NCBI GenBank assembly: GCA_002284895.1
Contig: CP015605.1
Coordinates: forward strand, 1,364,001 to 1,428,000
Reading direction: 5' to 3'
From: Actinobacteria bacterium IMCC19121
GTDB taxonomy: Bacteria; Actinomycetota; Actinomycetes; Nanopelagicales; Nanopelagicaceae
Length of the DNA: 64,000 bases
In this document: positions 45,360 through 55,247 of the stretch, piece after piece
Layout: the number at the start of each line of letters is the position of its first letter
Position numbering within the stretch: position 1 is the stretch's first letter
The notes under the pieces: model-generated
Told to the model about the DNA's origin: nothing
The model's input: the letters and a program-made list of their open reading frames with translations, nothing else
The model's database searches: none
Made by a program: the position numbers and the translations under genes

Positions 45360-47510
45360 GTGTTAGAAAGTTGGACTCGTCGTCTCCTTCGCTATAGGAC
45401 TCCAATTGTGGCGATCTGGCTACTCATAACAGTAGTTGGGTTAGTGGCTGCAGGAAACCTCAATCAATACTTAACAACTTCACTTAACGTTCCTGGAAGT
45501 GAATCTGAAAAAGCTAGCCAGATTCTTAATACTAATTTTGGAGAAAATACCGAAGGCACATTTACTGTTGTTTACAAGTACACCAATGCAACCAAAGAAG
45601 AACTAGCAGGTATTGTGCAAGCCGTTGAAAAAGCAAGTGCAGTGATTCCAGGATCACAGATTGGTGCACAAAAATCACTTGTGGGAACCCTCTATACCAA
45701 CATGACTACTCCGCTTTCCTTAGTTGAAGCCGCTGCATACACCACTCCACTTCGGCAAGCACTGGTCCAACAGGGATTAACCGGTGCTTACGTCACTGGA
45801 CCGCCAGCCATTGAAAAGGATGTCACTCCCGTATTGGCCCGTGATCTTCAACGCGGCCAATTGGTTGCAGTGGTTATAGCCCTTCTGCTTTTACTTCTTT
45901 TGCTCGGATCAACCTGGGCCATTTTCATCCCTTTAATCTTTGCAACAGCATCAGTTTCATTAGCCCTTGGAATCATCTATCTCATTGCTCAAAGACTCTT
46001 GATGGTTCTCTATGTCCCAAATATCGTCGAACTCATTGGCCTTGGCCTTGCTATTGATTATTCACTACTTATGGTGCACAGATATCGTAGAGAGCTACTT
46101 AGCAACGTAGATGAAGAAGTCGCACTCATACGCACGATGCAAACCGCAGGTCGAACAGTTGTTTTATCTGGCATAACCGTCTCTGTTGCACTCTCCACTC
46201 TGCTTCTTGTTCCTGTCCCCTTTGTGAGATCTCTGGGTATTGCTGGAGTGTTAGTTCCTCTGGTTAGCGTTATCGCTGCATTGACCCTGCAACCAGTACT
46301 GCTCTCACTCTTAGGCCAGCGTGTTTTTAGCGATGGTTATCAAGGCATTATGGGCAAGAAAGACCCACTTGCTGGTCTTTGGGCCAAACTATCTCGTTGG
46401 GTGATCCCACGCGCTCAATCAGTTTTTGCAATCACACTTATTGCACTCCTGATGGCAGCATCATTAGTTTCTAAATTAGAAATCACTCCCAGTTCACTCA
46501 CTGCTATTCCAGCAAATCTTGAATCAGGCGCGGTTCTCAGTGACATCGCTAAAAAGGTTGGCCCTGGAGTCATCACGCCACATGAGATTGTCATCGATTT
46601 AGGAGCACCAAATAGGGCTGCAACTGAACAGGTGGAAGCAGCACGATTGGCTCTGGCAACTTCTATTTCCACAATGCCAGAAGTTTTCATGGTGGCATCT
46701 GGCAAGCAGGCGCAGTATGTGGACTCCACCGGTCAATTCATTCGCATGTATGTCATTGGTAGCAATGCAATTGGAGATAAAAAGACTCGGGAATTAGTTG
46801 AGAATGTTCGATTACACATCACTTCTGTGAGCGGATTTCCCACCGGAGCCCAGATTTATTTAGGTGGCTCCCCCGCCCAAGGTGTTGATCTTATTAGTGC
46901 AATCCTTGGTAGCTTGCCATCGATCATCCTCTTACTCTTACTTATAGCTTTCTTGCTCTTAGCTCGCGCATTTAGATCTCTGATTCTGCCCATAAAAGCG
47001 ATTCTCATGGATCTAGTTTCTATTTCTATTTCCTTTGGATCACTTGTTGCCATCTTTAAGTTTGGCTTTGGTTCCACCTTGCTTGGGACCTATCAATTAG
47101 ATCAAATTGAAGCGTGGGTTTTGATCTTCATGTTTGCGGTTCTCTTTGGCTTATCGATGGATTATGAGATTTTCTTAGTCTCAAGGATGCGAGAGGCAAA
47201 AGATGCAGGTGCATCCAATAACGATGCAATCACTCACGGTATTGCTCACACCAGTGGTGTGGTGAGCGGTGCAGCAATCATTCTTGTGGGAGCGTTAAGT
47301 GGCTTTGTATTTGGCCACTTTGCAGGTCTGCAGGAGTTAGGTATTGGACTTGCTGTTGGAATAATCATCGATGCCACAATAATTCGCGGGCTTCTTCTTC
47401 CTAGTTCCATGGTGCTGCTAGGTCGCTGGAATTGGTGGTTACCGCAAGGCCTGGCTGGTTTGTTAAAGGTAAAAGCCTCGCCCCTGGAGAGACCAGAAGC
47501 GAGGCTTTAA
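45360..47510 (+). CDS. MMPL family RND transporter
   Basis: A 716-residue RND permease with two homologous halves, each with a large extracytoplasmic loop after the first helix and five or more further helices. Typical segments: GLGLAIDYSLLMVHRYRREL in half one and FGLSMDYEIFLVSRMREAKD in half two, carrying the proton-relay Asp-Tyr pairs. MMPL proteins export lipids, siderophores or toxic compounds; no substrate clue here. GTG 45360 is the likely start. The final codons contain one arm of a hairpin that can end transcription of the convergent gene. Confidence 0.9.
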   Translation: MLESWTRRLLRYRTPIVAIWLLITVVGLVAAGNLNQYLTTSLNVPGSESEKASQILNTNFGENTEGTFTVVYKYTNATKEELAGIVQAVEKASAVIPGSQIGAQKSLVGTLYTNMTTPLSLVEAAAYTTPLRQALVQQGLTGAYVTGPPAIEKDVTPVLARDLQRGQLVAVVIALLLLLLLLGSTWAIFIPLIFATASVSLALGIIYLIAQRLLMVLYVPNIVELIGLGLAIDYSLLMVHRYRRELLSNVDEEVALIRTMQTAGRTVVLSGITVSVALSTLLLVPVPFVRSLGIAGVLVPLVSVIAALTLQPVLLSLLGQRVFSDGYQGIMGKKDPLAGLWAKLSRWVIPRAQSVFAITLIALLMAASLVSKLEITPSSLTAIPANLESGAVLSDIAKKVGPGVITPHEIVIDLGAPNRAATEQVEAARLALATSISTMPEVFMVASGKQAQYVDSTGQFIRMYVIGSNAIGDKKTRELVENVRLHITSVSGFPTGAQIYLGGSPAQGVDLISAILGSLPSIILLLLLIAFLLLARAFRSLILPIKAILMDLVSISISFGSLVAIFKFGFGSTLLGTYQLDQIEAWVLIFMFAVLFGLSMDYEIFLVSRMREAKDAGASNNDAITHGIAHTSGVVSGAAIILVGALSGFVFGHFAGLQELGIGLAVGIIIDATIIRGLLLPSSMVLLGRWNWWLPQGLAGLLKVKASPLERPEARL
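47472..47508 (-). terminator. Terminator of the secreted-protein gene, embedded in the MMPL coding end
   Basis: Arms aaagcctcg (47472-47480) and cgaggcttt (47500-47508). On the minus strand the stem is followed by TTTT; it lies 15 bp past the stop of the 47523 gene but inside the last codons of the MMPL gene. Confidence 0.65.
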
Positions 47511-47522
47511 CCTACCCTCGAG

Positions 47523-49184
47523 CTACTTTGTAACAGTTATTGCGAAGTGCACTGATGGAAGTTGATACCCAAGTGCAAGACCTGGGAAATCTCGATCTGC
47601 AGTCAAGATTGGCAACATTCCATAAGGAGTACCAGCAAATGATGGCTGGTTTGTATACATCAATGGATGTAAGTCAATGATGTGAGTACCTGGGGCACCT
47701 GTTGCCTTCAAGTGAATTACCATATAGCCATTGGAGTTAAATCCACATCCATAACCGATATAGCTGTTGTCATAGGTAACAGCCAAAGTGTTATCTAGCT
47801 GAGTCCAGCCCACACCCTTCATTGCAATAGTGAACTCTTCGCCAACTTTAAACTTATTAGTTGGAACTCCAGAGCCATTGCGTGATTCAGGCATTGGGAT
47901 TGGATCTGCTTTTGCAATTCCAGCACTTAGTACTTTCCCTTTTTTATCTGTGTAGTTGAAAATGCTCTCCTGCACATAGAAAGGAACTTGTGCTTCAACC
48001 ACATCACCCTTTTTAATCTGGATAACGTGGAATCCACCTAAGTTATCTGGAATCTCTACCTCTTTTGAGAAATCAGCAGAAGTGACATCGACAGTTCCTA
48101 GTGGGATACCGTTATAGATCCAACAGGTGCTAGTTGGGCAGTTAACACGGCTACCAACCACTGTTGACCACACAAGTGTGTGCACACCACTAGTTACCAT
48201 TCCCTTAACGTTGATGGTGGTCTTAGAGCCCACTATGCCTTCATTTTTAGAAAGCGTAGCTACTGCCTTAGAGGCTGGATCTAAACCTAAATCAGTCAAA
48301 GTTGTGCGAAGTGAAACGGTAGGTGTGACTTTCTTTGGATAGACAATATAGGCAGCAGGAGCTCCTGCATCTTTAGTGATTCTAAAAATAGCCGAGCCAC
48401 CATTTGCAAAAGGCACTGGGGATTGAATGATGTTGAGGTAAGTGATTCCGATTCCATCTTGAACCTGAAGCACGTGATTACCAATAGCGCCAGATGCACG
48501 AATGACTGCTTTAGCAGTTCCTCGTGTCCATAGCGCTTGCATTTCACCTGCAAAGTTGTTATCCCATAGAACAGATCCACCAGCGGTATAGAGGCTTGCA
48601 CCTAAACCAGTGTAAGTAACGGTGATGGGTGTACCAATTGGCCCACTTGTTGGCGTAATCGAAACCTTTCGGCTTATCTGATAGCCGCCATGAGCAAGTG
48701 AAACTCCATTAGCAACTGCATAAATATCATGAATTCCACCGAAATCTGATGGAACCTTTGTCTTATAGGTAAAGGCTCCGTTGGCATCAGTTGTTACATT
48801 TGCCATGACGATATTTACTTTGGTGAATTTAACTCCCATGTAGTTAACAGAGTTAGGTAAAACATCTGCAACCCACGTTGCATTACTAGTTCCCCACACC
48901 AGAGATAACTCAGTATTAGCAGCTAAGCCAGCTCCTGAAACTGAGAAAGCATCTCCGATGAATCCCTGCTGTGGCGTAACAACCAAGTTCGCACTTGGCT
49001 CAGGAAGCGTAAATGCCGCAGCCGTTGTGCCAGTGAAGGGAAGTGGTGCCACACCAGAAATATCTGCTGGAGCGGTTAAGTTAATTTGTGTTGAAGCAGT
49101 ATCTGCAGCTTGTGCTGGCGAAATTACCGCCAACCCAAGCAGTGAGGCACATACTGTCTTTAGAGCTTTTGATTTCACTCTCAC
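47523..49184 (-). CDS. Secreted protein with repeated Ig/IPT-like domains
   Basis: A 553-residue protein with signal peptide (TVCASLLGLAVISPAQA). The mature part has about four beta-rich repeats that each begin with a G-rich turn (FIGDAFSVSGAGL, PIGTPITVTYTGLG, IVGSKTTINVKGM, KVGEEFTIAMKGVG) and end with a GGIHDIY/IGNHVLQV/GGFHVIQI/PGTHIIDL motif, resembling IPT/TIG or Ig-like surface domains. No enzyme motif or membrane anchor is seen. GTG start at 49184, or a second GTG two codons on. Follows the gene at 49224 by 39 bp, so probably one operon. Function unknown. Confidence 0.75.
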   Translation of the reverse strand: MRVKSKALKTVCASLLGLAVISPAQAADTASTQINLTAPADISGVAPLPFTGTTAAAFTLPEPSANLVVTPQQGFIGDAFSVSGAGLAANTELSLVWGTSNATWVADVLPNSVNYMGVKFTKVNIVMANVTTDANGAFTYKTKVPSDFGGIHDIYAVANGVSLAHGGYQISRKVSITPTSGPIGTPITVTYTGLGASLYTAGGSVLWDNNFAGEMQALWTRGTAKAVIRASGAIGNHVLQVQDGIGITYLNIIQSPVPFANGGSAIFRITKDAGAPAAYIVYPKKVTPTVSLRTTLTDLGLDPASKAVATLSKNEGIVGSKTTINVKGMVTSGVHTLVWSTVVGSRVNCPTSTCWIYNGIPLGTVDVTSADFSKEVEIPDNLGGFHVIQIKKGDVVEAQVPFYVQESIFNYTDKKGKVLSAGIAKADPIPMPESRNGSGVPTNKFKVGEEFTIAMKGVGWTQLDNTLAVTYDNSYIGYGCGFNSNGYMVIHLKATGAPGTHIIDLHPLMYTNQPSFAGTPYGMLPILTADRDFPGLALGYQLPSVHFAITVTK

Positions 49185-49223
49185 GATCTCTCCGTTCTTA
49201 GTAGTTGATAGAAATGGGTTTCC

Positions 49224-50165
49224 CTATGCCTTTGGAAGGGCGAAGAGTGTGAGCATGGATGCCACGGTCCAGTTAGGTGTGAAGGTTCCAGTTGCACCTT
49301 TTAATGCTGGACTAACCTGGACAGTGCGGTAGTAGCTCACGCGGTCATAGACAGGTCGACCATCACTACCTATGACGCGCTTTCCATCTACAGTTTGTGG
49401 AACTAGCTTTGTAGAAAGCACCTTCATAGATGTTGAATCTTTAGCGACCATGGTGACTTTGTAATTGATAACACCAAGAGTGTTATACAAAGGTGCAGCA
49501 CCTGTTCTTAGAACTGCAGTCCAAAATGCGATTCCGCTGTGATTTCCATATGAAAGCGGAATGGGATCTTTAACGCCAGCAATTTCAATGTATGCCTTTG
49601 CAGTGTTCTTTGAATCCATTACTGCCCCACCCTGATCAGAGTTATTGGCATAAACACGAAAGACAATGCCTTGACCAACGATGTATTCGTTAGTGATTGC
49701 ACAGCTAACGCCAAAGCGTGGTCCGAGAGCACCAGAGGTACCGCTGGCTAAAACAGTGTCAACATAGATATGAATAGGTGAAACCACACCTTGAGTTGGC
49801 ACACCAACTTTTACATTCAACGTTGGTGAATCAGCTGGGGCAAAGTTTGCCAAATCACTAGGAGTAAGTGAACCTGATAGAGCTGCAGGACCTGCAGCTG
49901 CTGGTACCCAAGAGCATTTAGCAACAAATGGTGCAACTGTTGTTGTGGCCACAGCATCGCAACCAGCAATTACTTTGCCGCTGAGTTTGAAAGCTACTAC
50001 TCCAGCCACACTTGCAGTTGCATTTACTACGATTGGATCTAGTTGATAAACACCACTACCACCAGAGAGAACAAGCGTTGATGGCGCTGGCGCTGCCACT
50101 GCCGATGGTGCTCCGCTCATCAAAGCCATAGCTGAGATTACAATTCCTGCGATTACTTTTTTCAT
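49224..50165 (-). CDS. Secreted Ig-like protein of unknown function
   Basis: A 313-residue protein with signal peptide ending SAVAAPAP. An N-terminal beta domain (LVLSGGSGVYQLDPIVVNAT) is followed by a conserved-looking segment with FGVSCAITNEYIVGQGIVFR and IPLSYGNHSGIAFWTAVLRT. Not assignable to a family by eye. SD AGGAGAA 5 nt before ATG. Lies between two other secreted proteins on the same strand, suggesting a common surface or extracellular role. Confidence 0.7.
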   Translation of the reverse strand: MKKVIAGIVISAMALMSGAPSAVAAPAPSTLVLSGGSGVYQLDPIVVNATASVAGVVAFKLSGKVIAGCDAVATTTVAPFVAKCSWVPAAAGPAALSGSLTPSDLANFAPADSPTLNVKVGVPTQGVVSPIHIYVDTVLASGTSGALGPRFGVSCAITNEYIVGQGIVFRVYANNSDQGGAVMDSKNTAKAYIEIAGVKDPIPLSYGNHSGIAFWTAVLRTGAAPLYNTLGVINYKVTMVAKDSTSMKVLSTKLVPQTVDGKRVIGSDGRPVYDRVSYYRTVQVSPALKGATGTFTPNWTVASMLTLFALPKA

Positions 50166-50195
50166 AACTTTTCTCCTTGTTGTACCTAGGTCAAA

Positions 50196-50849
50196 CTATT
50201 TAGTAATGATGTTTCCTGCTAGATCGAGTATGAAACTTGTTGATTCAGAAGAGTTCACAATTCCTTTGCTATTGATATCAAAGGTGCCTTTTACGGTAAG
50301 AGTTCCTGAAGCACCTGCATACTTACCTGACCCACCTGTGATTTTTGCGCTGCCTTTAATGGTGATAGTTGCTGGCGCAGAATCTGAATCTGCGCACCCT
50401 TGAGAAGAAGAATCAAAAGTTAAGTTAAGGCTATTTCCTCCACCAGTAATGACGCCTTTGCCATCAAAGTTGTCACAGAGATTTGCAGGTACAGCAGAAG
50501 CAGTTCCGCTCATACCTGTGAGTCCACTGACGTTGCCTGTCCCGGTACCATCAACTTTGGTCACTTGAATGAGGTTGCCATCACCAAAGAGAATTGAAAT
50601 CTTTCCTTTGTATGTTCCTGAAAAAGCAACAGATCCAGCTTTAGTAGCTGTTGTTGCTGCTGGCTTTGTAGTGGTGTAACCAACTGGACACTTTGGAGAT
50701 GTCGCAGTTACTTTCTTTACTACTGTTCCCTTGTAACAAGTAATTGTTTTCTTTGCTGCTGCATTAGCAACGCTTACGTTGCCAGCGACAAGTGAAATCG
50801 CCGCAAATGCAACGAGAATCTGTGCAAATTTTCTTCTCTGTACTTTCAT
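50196..50849 (-). CDS. Small secreted protein with ITCYKG-type N-terminal motif
   Basis: A 217-residue protein: signal peptide (ILVAFAAISLVAGNVSVANA), a short Cys motif KTITCYKGTVVKKVTATSPK followed by CPVGY, a Thr/Ala linker, then a Gly/Ser/Thr-rich beta domain ending ITGGSGKYAGASGTLTVKG. The two N-terminal Cys plus CDNFDGKG and QGCADSD Cys may form disulfides outside the cell. Function unknown. It is 30 bp upstream of the 50165 gene start, so first in the secreted-protein operon. Confidence 0.7.
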   Translation of the reverse strand: MKVQRRKFAQILVAFAAISLVAGNVSVANAAAKKTITCYKGTVVKKVTATSPKCPVGYTTTKPAATTATKAGSVAFSGTYKGKISILFGDGNLIQVTKVDGTGTGNVSGLTGMSGTASAVPANLCDNFDGKGVITGGGNSLNLTFDSSSQGCADSDSAPATITIKGSAKITGGSGKYAGASGTLTVKGTFDINSKGIVNSSESTSFILDLAGNIITK

Positions 50850-51065
50850 TTTTCTCTCATCTCTCCCTGAAATACTTCTATTTGCTTACAGGTGAATCGT
50901 TTCACTGCAATATTTTTTAGTGAGGTTTTTTCTGAGGGGTACCTCTAGCCCGTATATCTCTTGGGTCACTTTTAACGATGCCTTTATTCCCTACATCACA
51001 GGGTGAAAGATGGGCTTTATTAAGGAGTGCTAGCCCTAAAGAGAAATTTGACATAGGGTGCGGGG

Positions 51066-52568
51066 GTGAACAAAAACGTAGATGCAGATTTCCTAGCCCT
51101 TCCACTAGCAGCCGTTAGTGATGCCGCGATCAGTACCGCAAAAGATGCCGGTGCATCCCATGTAGATGTGCGAATAGAGCGCACGCGCAATGGTTTGCTC
51201 TCGCTGCGTGATGCTCGTCCTGAAACACAAAGTGATGAGACCAATGCCGGTTTAGGTGTTCGCGTTATTGTCAATGGAGCGTGGGGCTTTGCATCATCTC
51301 CTGAAATCTCTGTCGATGTTGCCAAGAAGCTGGCGCTAACTGCCGTTGCAATGGCTAAGACATCAAAGCCACTCTCAACAGAGTTAGTCTCACTTGTAAC
51401 AGAGCCTGTGTATGCAAACCAAACCTGGGTATCTGAGTATGAAATCGATCCTTTCTCAGTTTCTGATTCAGATAAGAAGGATCGCTTAGCAGATTTAAGT
51501 AATCGCTTACTTAAGAGTGCAAACGTTAATCACACATCTGCCCACACTATGTTTGTTAAAGAACAAAAGCACTACGCCGATTCATATGGCACCAGCACCA
51601 CACAGCAACGTGTGCGCATTCAAACTCAGATTGAAGCAATCTCTATTGGAGATCATGGCTTTGAATCCATGCGCACCTTGGCACAACCTGCCGGCTTTGG
51701 CTGGGAGTGGATGGGTAACTCCCATTGGAAATGGGATGATGAGATTGCAGAACTTCCTTCTCTTTTGGCTGAAAAGGTTGCAGCACCTTCAGTTGAACCT
51801 GGTCGCTATGACGTATTAGTTCATCCTTCAAATCTTTGGCTAACAATTCATGAGTCAATTGGCCATGCAACTGAACTAGATAGAGCAATTGGTTATGAAG
51901 CAAACTATGCCGGAACATCTTTTGCCACACCAGATAAGTTAAATACGCTCCAATACGGCTCAAAGCTGATGAATGTCACTGGTGATCGCGCCACACCTCA
52001 TGGCCTTAGCACAGTGGGCTTTGATGATGAAGGCGTTGCTGCCCAGCGCTGGGACATCATTAAAGATGGTGTTCTTGTTGGTTATCAGTTAGATCGTCGC
52101 ATCGCTGCCCGCGTTAATCGCGATCGCAGTAATGGTTGCGCCTTTGCAGATTCACCCGCCCACGTGCCAATTCAGCGCATGCCTAACGTTTCTTTGCAAC
52201 CAAATCCAACAGGTCCAACTTATGAGGAAATGGTTGCTTCTATGGAAGATGGAATCATCATTAAGGGTGATAAATCCTGGTCTATTGATATGCAGCGCTA
52301 TAACTTCCAATTTACTGGTCAACAGTTCCACCGTGTTAAGAACGGCAAAATCGTTGGTCAACTCAAAGATGTTGCTTATCAAGCAACGACAACTGATTTC
52401 TGGGGATCAATGAAGGTTGTTGGTGGACCTTCAACCTATGTTCTAGGCGGTGCCTTTAACTGCGGTAAAGCCCAACCAGGTCAGATTGCAGCGGTAAGTC
52501 ATGGTTGCCCAGCGGCAATCTTCGACAAAGTAAACATTCTCAATACTGTTGCGGAGGCTGGAAAATGA
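51066..52568 (+). CDS. tldD: TldD metalloprotease subunit
   Basis: A 500-residue zinc protease subunit of the TldD/TldE heterodimer, which digests unfolded or leader peptides. Zinc motif H262-E263-x3-H267 (IHESIGHATELD) and the C-terminal Cys-containing AFNCGKAQPGQIAAVSHGCP are present. GTG 51066 lies exactly 6 nt after TAGGGT (51054-51059), so leaderless. Coupled to tldE by ATGA. Confidence 0.93.
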   Translation: MNKNVDADFLALPLAAVSDAAISTAKDAGASHVDVRIERTRNGLLSLRDARPETQSDETNAGLGVRVIVNGAWGFASSPEISVDVAKKLALTAVAMAKTSKPLSTELVSLVTEPVYANQTWVSEYEIDPFSVSDSDKKDRLADLSNRLLKSANVNHTSAHTMFVKEQKHYADSYGTSTTQQRVRIQTQIEAISIGDHGFESMRTLAQPAGFGWEWMGNSHWKWDDEIAELPSLLAEKVAAPSVEPGRYDVLVHPSNLWLTIHESIGHATELDRAIGYEANYAGTSFATPDKLNTLQYGSKLMNVTGDRATPHGLSTVGFDDEGVAAQRWDIIKDGVLVGYQLDRRIAARVNRDRSNGCAFADSPAHVPIQRMPNVSLQPNPTGPTYEEMVASMEDGIIIKGDKSWSIDMQRYNFQFTGQQFHRVKNGKIVGQLKDVAYQATTTDFWGSMKVVGGPSTYVLGGAFNCGKAQPGQIAAVSHGCPAAIFDKVNILNTVAEAGK

Positions 52569-53947
52569 TTTCTGCTCAAGATCTAATTGAAAAGATCACA
52601 TCGGCTGCAACGTGTGATGACTGCATTGTTGTTGTGCGCGATAAGACGCAAGCCAACCTACGTTGGGCTGGTAGCACATTAACTACTAATGGTGTTATCC
52701 AAGAGCGCAGCGTTACAGTTATTGCATTCGTTGCCGTTGATGGTGGCATGGCATCTGGTGGCGTTTCTCGCACAGATGTCTCACTTGCAGATGTTCCAAA
52801 GCTGCTCGAAGAAGCTATTGCAGCAGCAAAGGCATCAGGTCCAGCCGATGATTACGCACCTCTTGCTACAAACGTATCAATTGGTGATTGGTCAGGCGCT
52901 CACGTTCCAACAGGACCAGAAGTGTTTTCTACTTTTGCTCCAGCGTTAGGAGATATGTTCTCTCGCTCGGTTGCAGATAAAATCGAACTCTTTGGATATT
53001 CAGAACACACCAATGAAACAACCTGGGTTGGATCAAAGGGTGGGTTGCGCTTGCGCAAAGATTCACCAGTTGGCCGCGTAGAGATGACTGGAAAGTCTCA
53101 TGATCGCTCACGCTCCACATGGGCTGGCGTTGAAACTCGTGACTTTAAAGATGTATCTGTTGCAAACATCGATGCCCAGATTCGCCAACGTTTAACCTGG
53201 CAGGGCACAAAAGTAGATCTTCCAGCTGGTCGCTATGACACCATCCTTCCTTCAGGATCTGTTGCAGATCTCTTCACCTACATGATGTGGGTATCAACTG
53301 CTCGTGATGCTCATGAAGGTCAATCTGTGTTTTCTAAAAAAGGTGGGGGAACTCGCATCGGTGAGAAGCTTTCAAATGTTTCTCTGCAGTTCTTTACCGA
53401 TCCTGAGTTCAAGCAGCTGCCTGCATCTAACTTTGTAGCAACCGCTGTGAGTTCACCATTCTCATCTGTCTTTGATAATGGTCAGCCAATCAAGCGCGTT
53501 GACTGGCTAAAAGATGGTGTCTTGCAATCTCTGGTTCAAACTCGAGCTTCAGCAAAGCTGACTAACCTTGATTTCACACCAATCGGTGAAAACCTAGTCA
53601 TGAGCGTTGATGGAGCAAGTGGAACTCTGGAAGATCTAGTGAAGAAAGTTGATAACGGACTACTTCTTACAACCTTCTGGTATATCCGCATGGTTGATCC
53701 CAACTCACTACTTCTAACAGGCTTAACTCGTGACGGTGTTTATCACGTTAAGGGCGGTGAAGTAGTTGGTGCAACCAATAATTTCCGTTGGAATGATTCA
53801 CCGGTTTCAGCCCTCTCTCGCATCGCACATGCTGGTGCATCTGAATGGACTCAACCACGTGAATGGGCTGGCGATATGTCCAATATGTCAGTTCCACCAC
53901 TAGTGATTAAAGATTTCAATATGTCGACGGTGAGCCCAGGAAGCTAA
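52565..53947 (+). CDS. tldE: TldE/PmbA non-catalytic protease partner
   Basis: A 460-residue homologue of TldD without the HExxxH motif, as expected for the structural partner. Typical segments are RYDTILPSGSVADLFTYM and LVMSVDGASGTLEDLVKK. ATG 52565 overlaps the tldD stop (ATGA). The two are expected to form one protease; no peptide precursor gene is seen near them. Confidence 0.9.
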   Translation: MISAQDLIEKITSAATCDDCIVVVRDKTQANLRWAGSTLTTNGVIQERSVTVIAFVAVDGGMASGGVSRTDVSLADVPKLLEEAIAAAKASGPADDYAPLATNVSIGDWSGAHVPTGPEVFSTFAPALGDMFSRSVADKIELFGYSEHTNETTWVGSKGGLRLRKDSPVGRVEMTGKSHDRSRSTWAGVETRDFKDVSVANIDAQIRQRLTWQGTKVDLPAGRYDTILPSGSVADLFTYMMWVSTARDAHEGQSVFSKKGGGTRIGEKLSNVSLQFFTDPEFKQLPASNFVATAVSSPFSSVFDNGQPIKRVDWLKDGVLQSLVQTRASAKLTNLDFTPIGENLVMSVDGASGTLEDLVKKVDNGLLLTTFWYIRMVDPNSLLLTGLTRDGVYHVKGGEVVGATNNFRWNDSPVSALSRIAHAGASEWTQPREWAGDMSNMSVPPLVIKDFNMSTVSPGS

Positions 53948-53958
53948 ACCCCTGACGG

Positions 53959-55245
53959 TCATCGCTCGTAGGAGTCGAGGATTTCTCCATTAAAGGAGAC
54001 AAACTCAACTTTCACATTTGATGGCCCCGCACTAACCTTAAGAAATCCTGATCCGCCAACACCTTTGCCTGAAATGTAGCCGTACTGGGTAACATCTATT
54101 TTGTTTCCTGGATGACTTGGCTGAGGCAACGTTTGATAAATAATGCCATCTAACTCTTGCTTTACATAGAGATGGTCGTGACCCTTAAAAACGAAACCAA
54201 CATTGTTTTCTATCAAAAGTTGGTGAATCGGCTTCCCCCAACTTGGGCGCTTTGTATCAAATCCATAAGTGCCATCTTTATTGTTTCCACCCCATTCATT
54301 GAGCTTTGCAATCTCAACTCCCCCGCGTGACTGTGGGTCTCCGACCAATAAATGATGAATATAGATGAATTTATGCTTTGCTTTTGATGCCTCAAGAGTG
54401 GATTTAAACCAGTCGTACTGAGCCTTGCCTAATGTCCACTCCCATCCATCAATAGTTGGATTTTTAGTTGTGTATGTGAATGGGTCCAGGGAGATGTGAA
54501 GTGAATTTGGTCCGCTAAAAGAGTAATAGGCAAGATCTCCGGTTTGTTCTGGAAAGTACTCTTTGCGATATTTCTTTGTATTAAAGGTGCTGTATCCAAG
54601 TTCACCATCATGATTACCTAATGTAATCAAAAGAGGCACTGTTCCTAATTTTTCATAAAAACCTTTCATGAGTTCAAATCGGCCCCGAATGTTTTTCTCA
54701 CTCTTATCGGATAACTTGTCGACCATAAAAATGTCTCCAAGATCCATTAGAAAGGAGGGAGCTGCGGCGACAATTTGTTTAAGGGTTCCGTTATATACAT
54801 CTGCACTTGAATTTTCATCCATATGTGGATCTGCTTGAACCGCAAATACCTCGGTAATTCCAGCTTTTGCAGTGGTAAGTGAAGTCTGAGGTAGGGCAAG
54901 GAATGTTTTGAGAGTTCCTGTTGCATAGCGCACTCGGTAATAAACCTTTGATGACGCGTTGAGCCCAGTTATCGAAATATTTGCCGTTCCAGCTTTTGCT
55001 ATGTTCACAATGGGAGTTTTGCCTGTGTAGGCGACCTTGCTATATCCATATTCAACATATACACGGGCGCTTGTACTTGCTGTGATCAGAAGGTTAATTT
55101 GGCTATCACTTGGATTGCCCAATTGTTTAACACTTATAGCTGAATTAGCTGCAAATACCTTTGTAAATGGTAATGAGAATAGTGTGACTAAAAAGGAGGA
55201 TTTTAGAAATGTTCTACGGTTTACGGAATTAAATGACTCGTTCAT
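53959..55245 (-). CDS. Tat-exported calcineurin-like metallophosphoesterase
   Basis: A 428-residue secreted phosphoesterase. Twin-arginine signal NRRTFLKSSFLVTLF, then a fibronectin-like/purple-acid-phosphatase-type N-terminal domain (about 35-135), then the catalytic domain with the full metal set: QADPH, DLGDIF, LGNHDGE, IHHLL and FKGHDHLY. Substrate (phosphate ester) unknown. It starts 2 nt after the stop of a paralogue, so a tandem duplication in one operon. Confidence 0.88.
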   Translation of the reverse strand: MNESFNSVNRRTFLKSSFLVTLFSLPFTKVFAANSAISVKQLGNPSDSQINLLITASTSARVYVEYGYSKVAYTGKTPIVNIAKAGTANISITGLNASSKVYYRVRYATGTLKTFLALPQTSLTTAKAGITEVFAVQADPHMDENSSADVYNGTLKQIVAAAPSFLMDLGDIFMVDKLSDKSEKNIRGRFELMKGFYEKLGTVPLLITLGNHDGELGYSTFNTKKYRKEYFPEQTGDLAYYSFSGPNSLHISLDPFTYTTKNPTIDGWEWTLGKAQYDWFKSTLEASKAKHKFIYIHHLLVGDPQSRGGVEIAKLNEWGGNNKDGTYGFDTKRPSWGKPIHQLLIENNVGFVFKGHDHLYVKQELDGIIYQTLPQPSHPGNKIDVTQYGYISGKGVGGSGFLKVSAGPSNVKVEFVSFNGEILDSYER

Positions 55246-55247
55246 AG

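Noticed and set aside
50850-51065. Small ORF or RNA in the gap before tldD
   Set aside because: Only a partly symmetric aggggtacctct and the tldD promoter are visible; the minus-strand ORF there has no supporting features.
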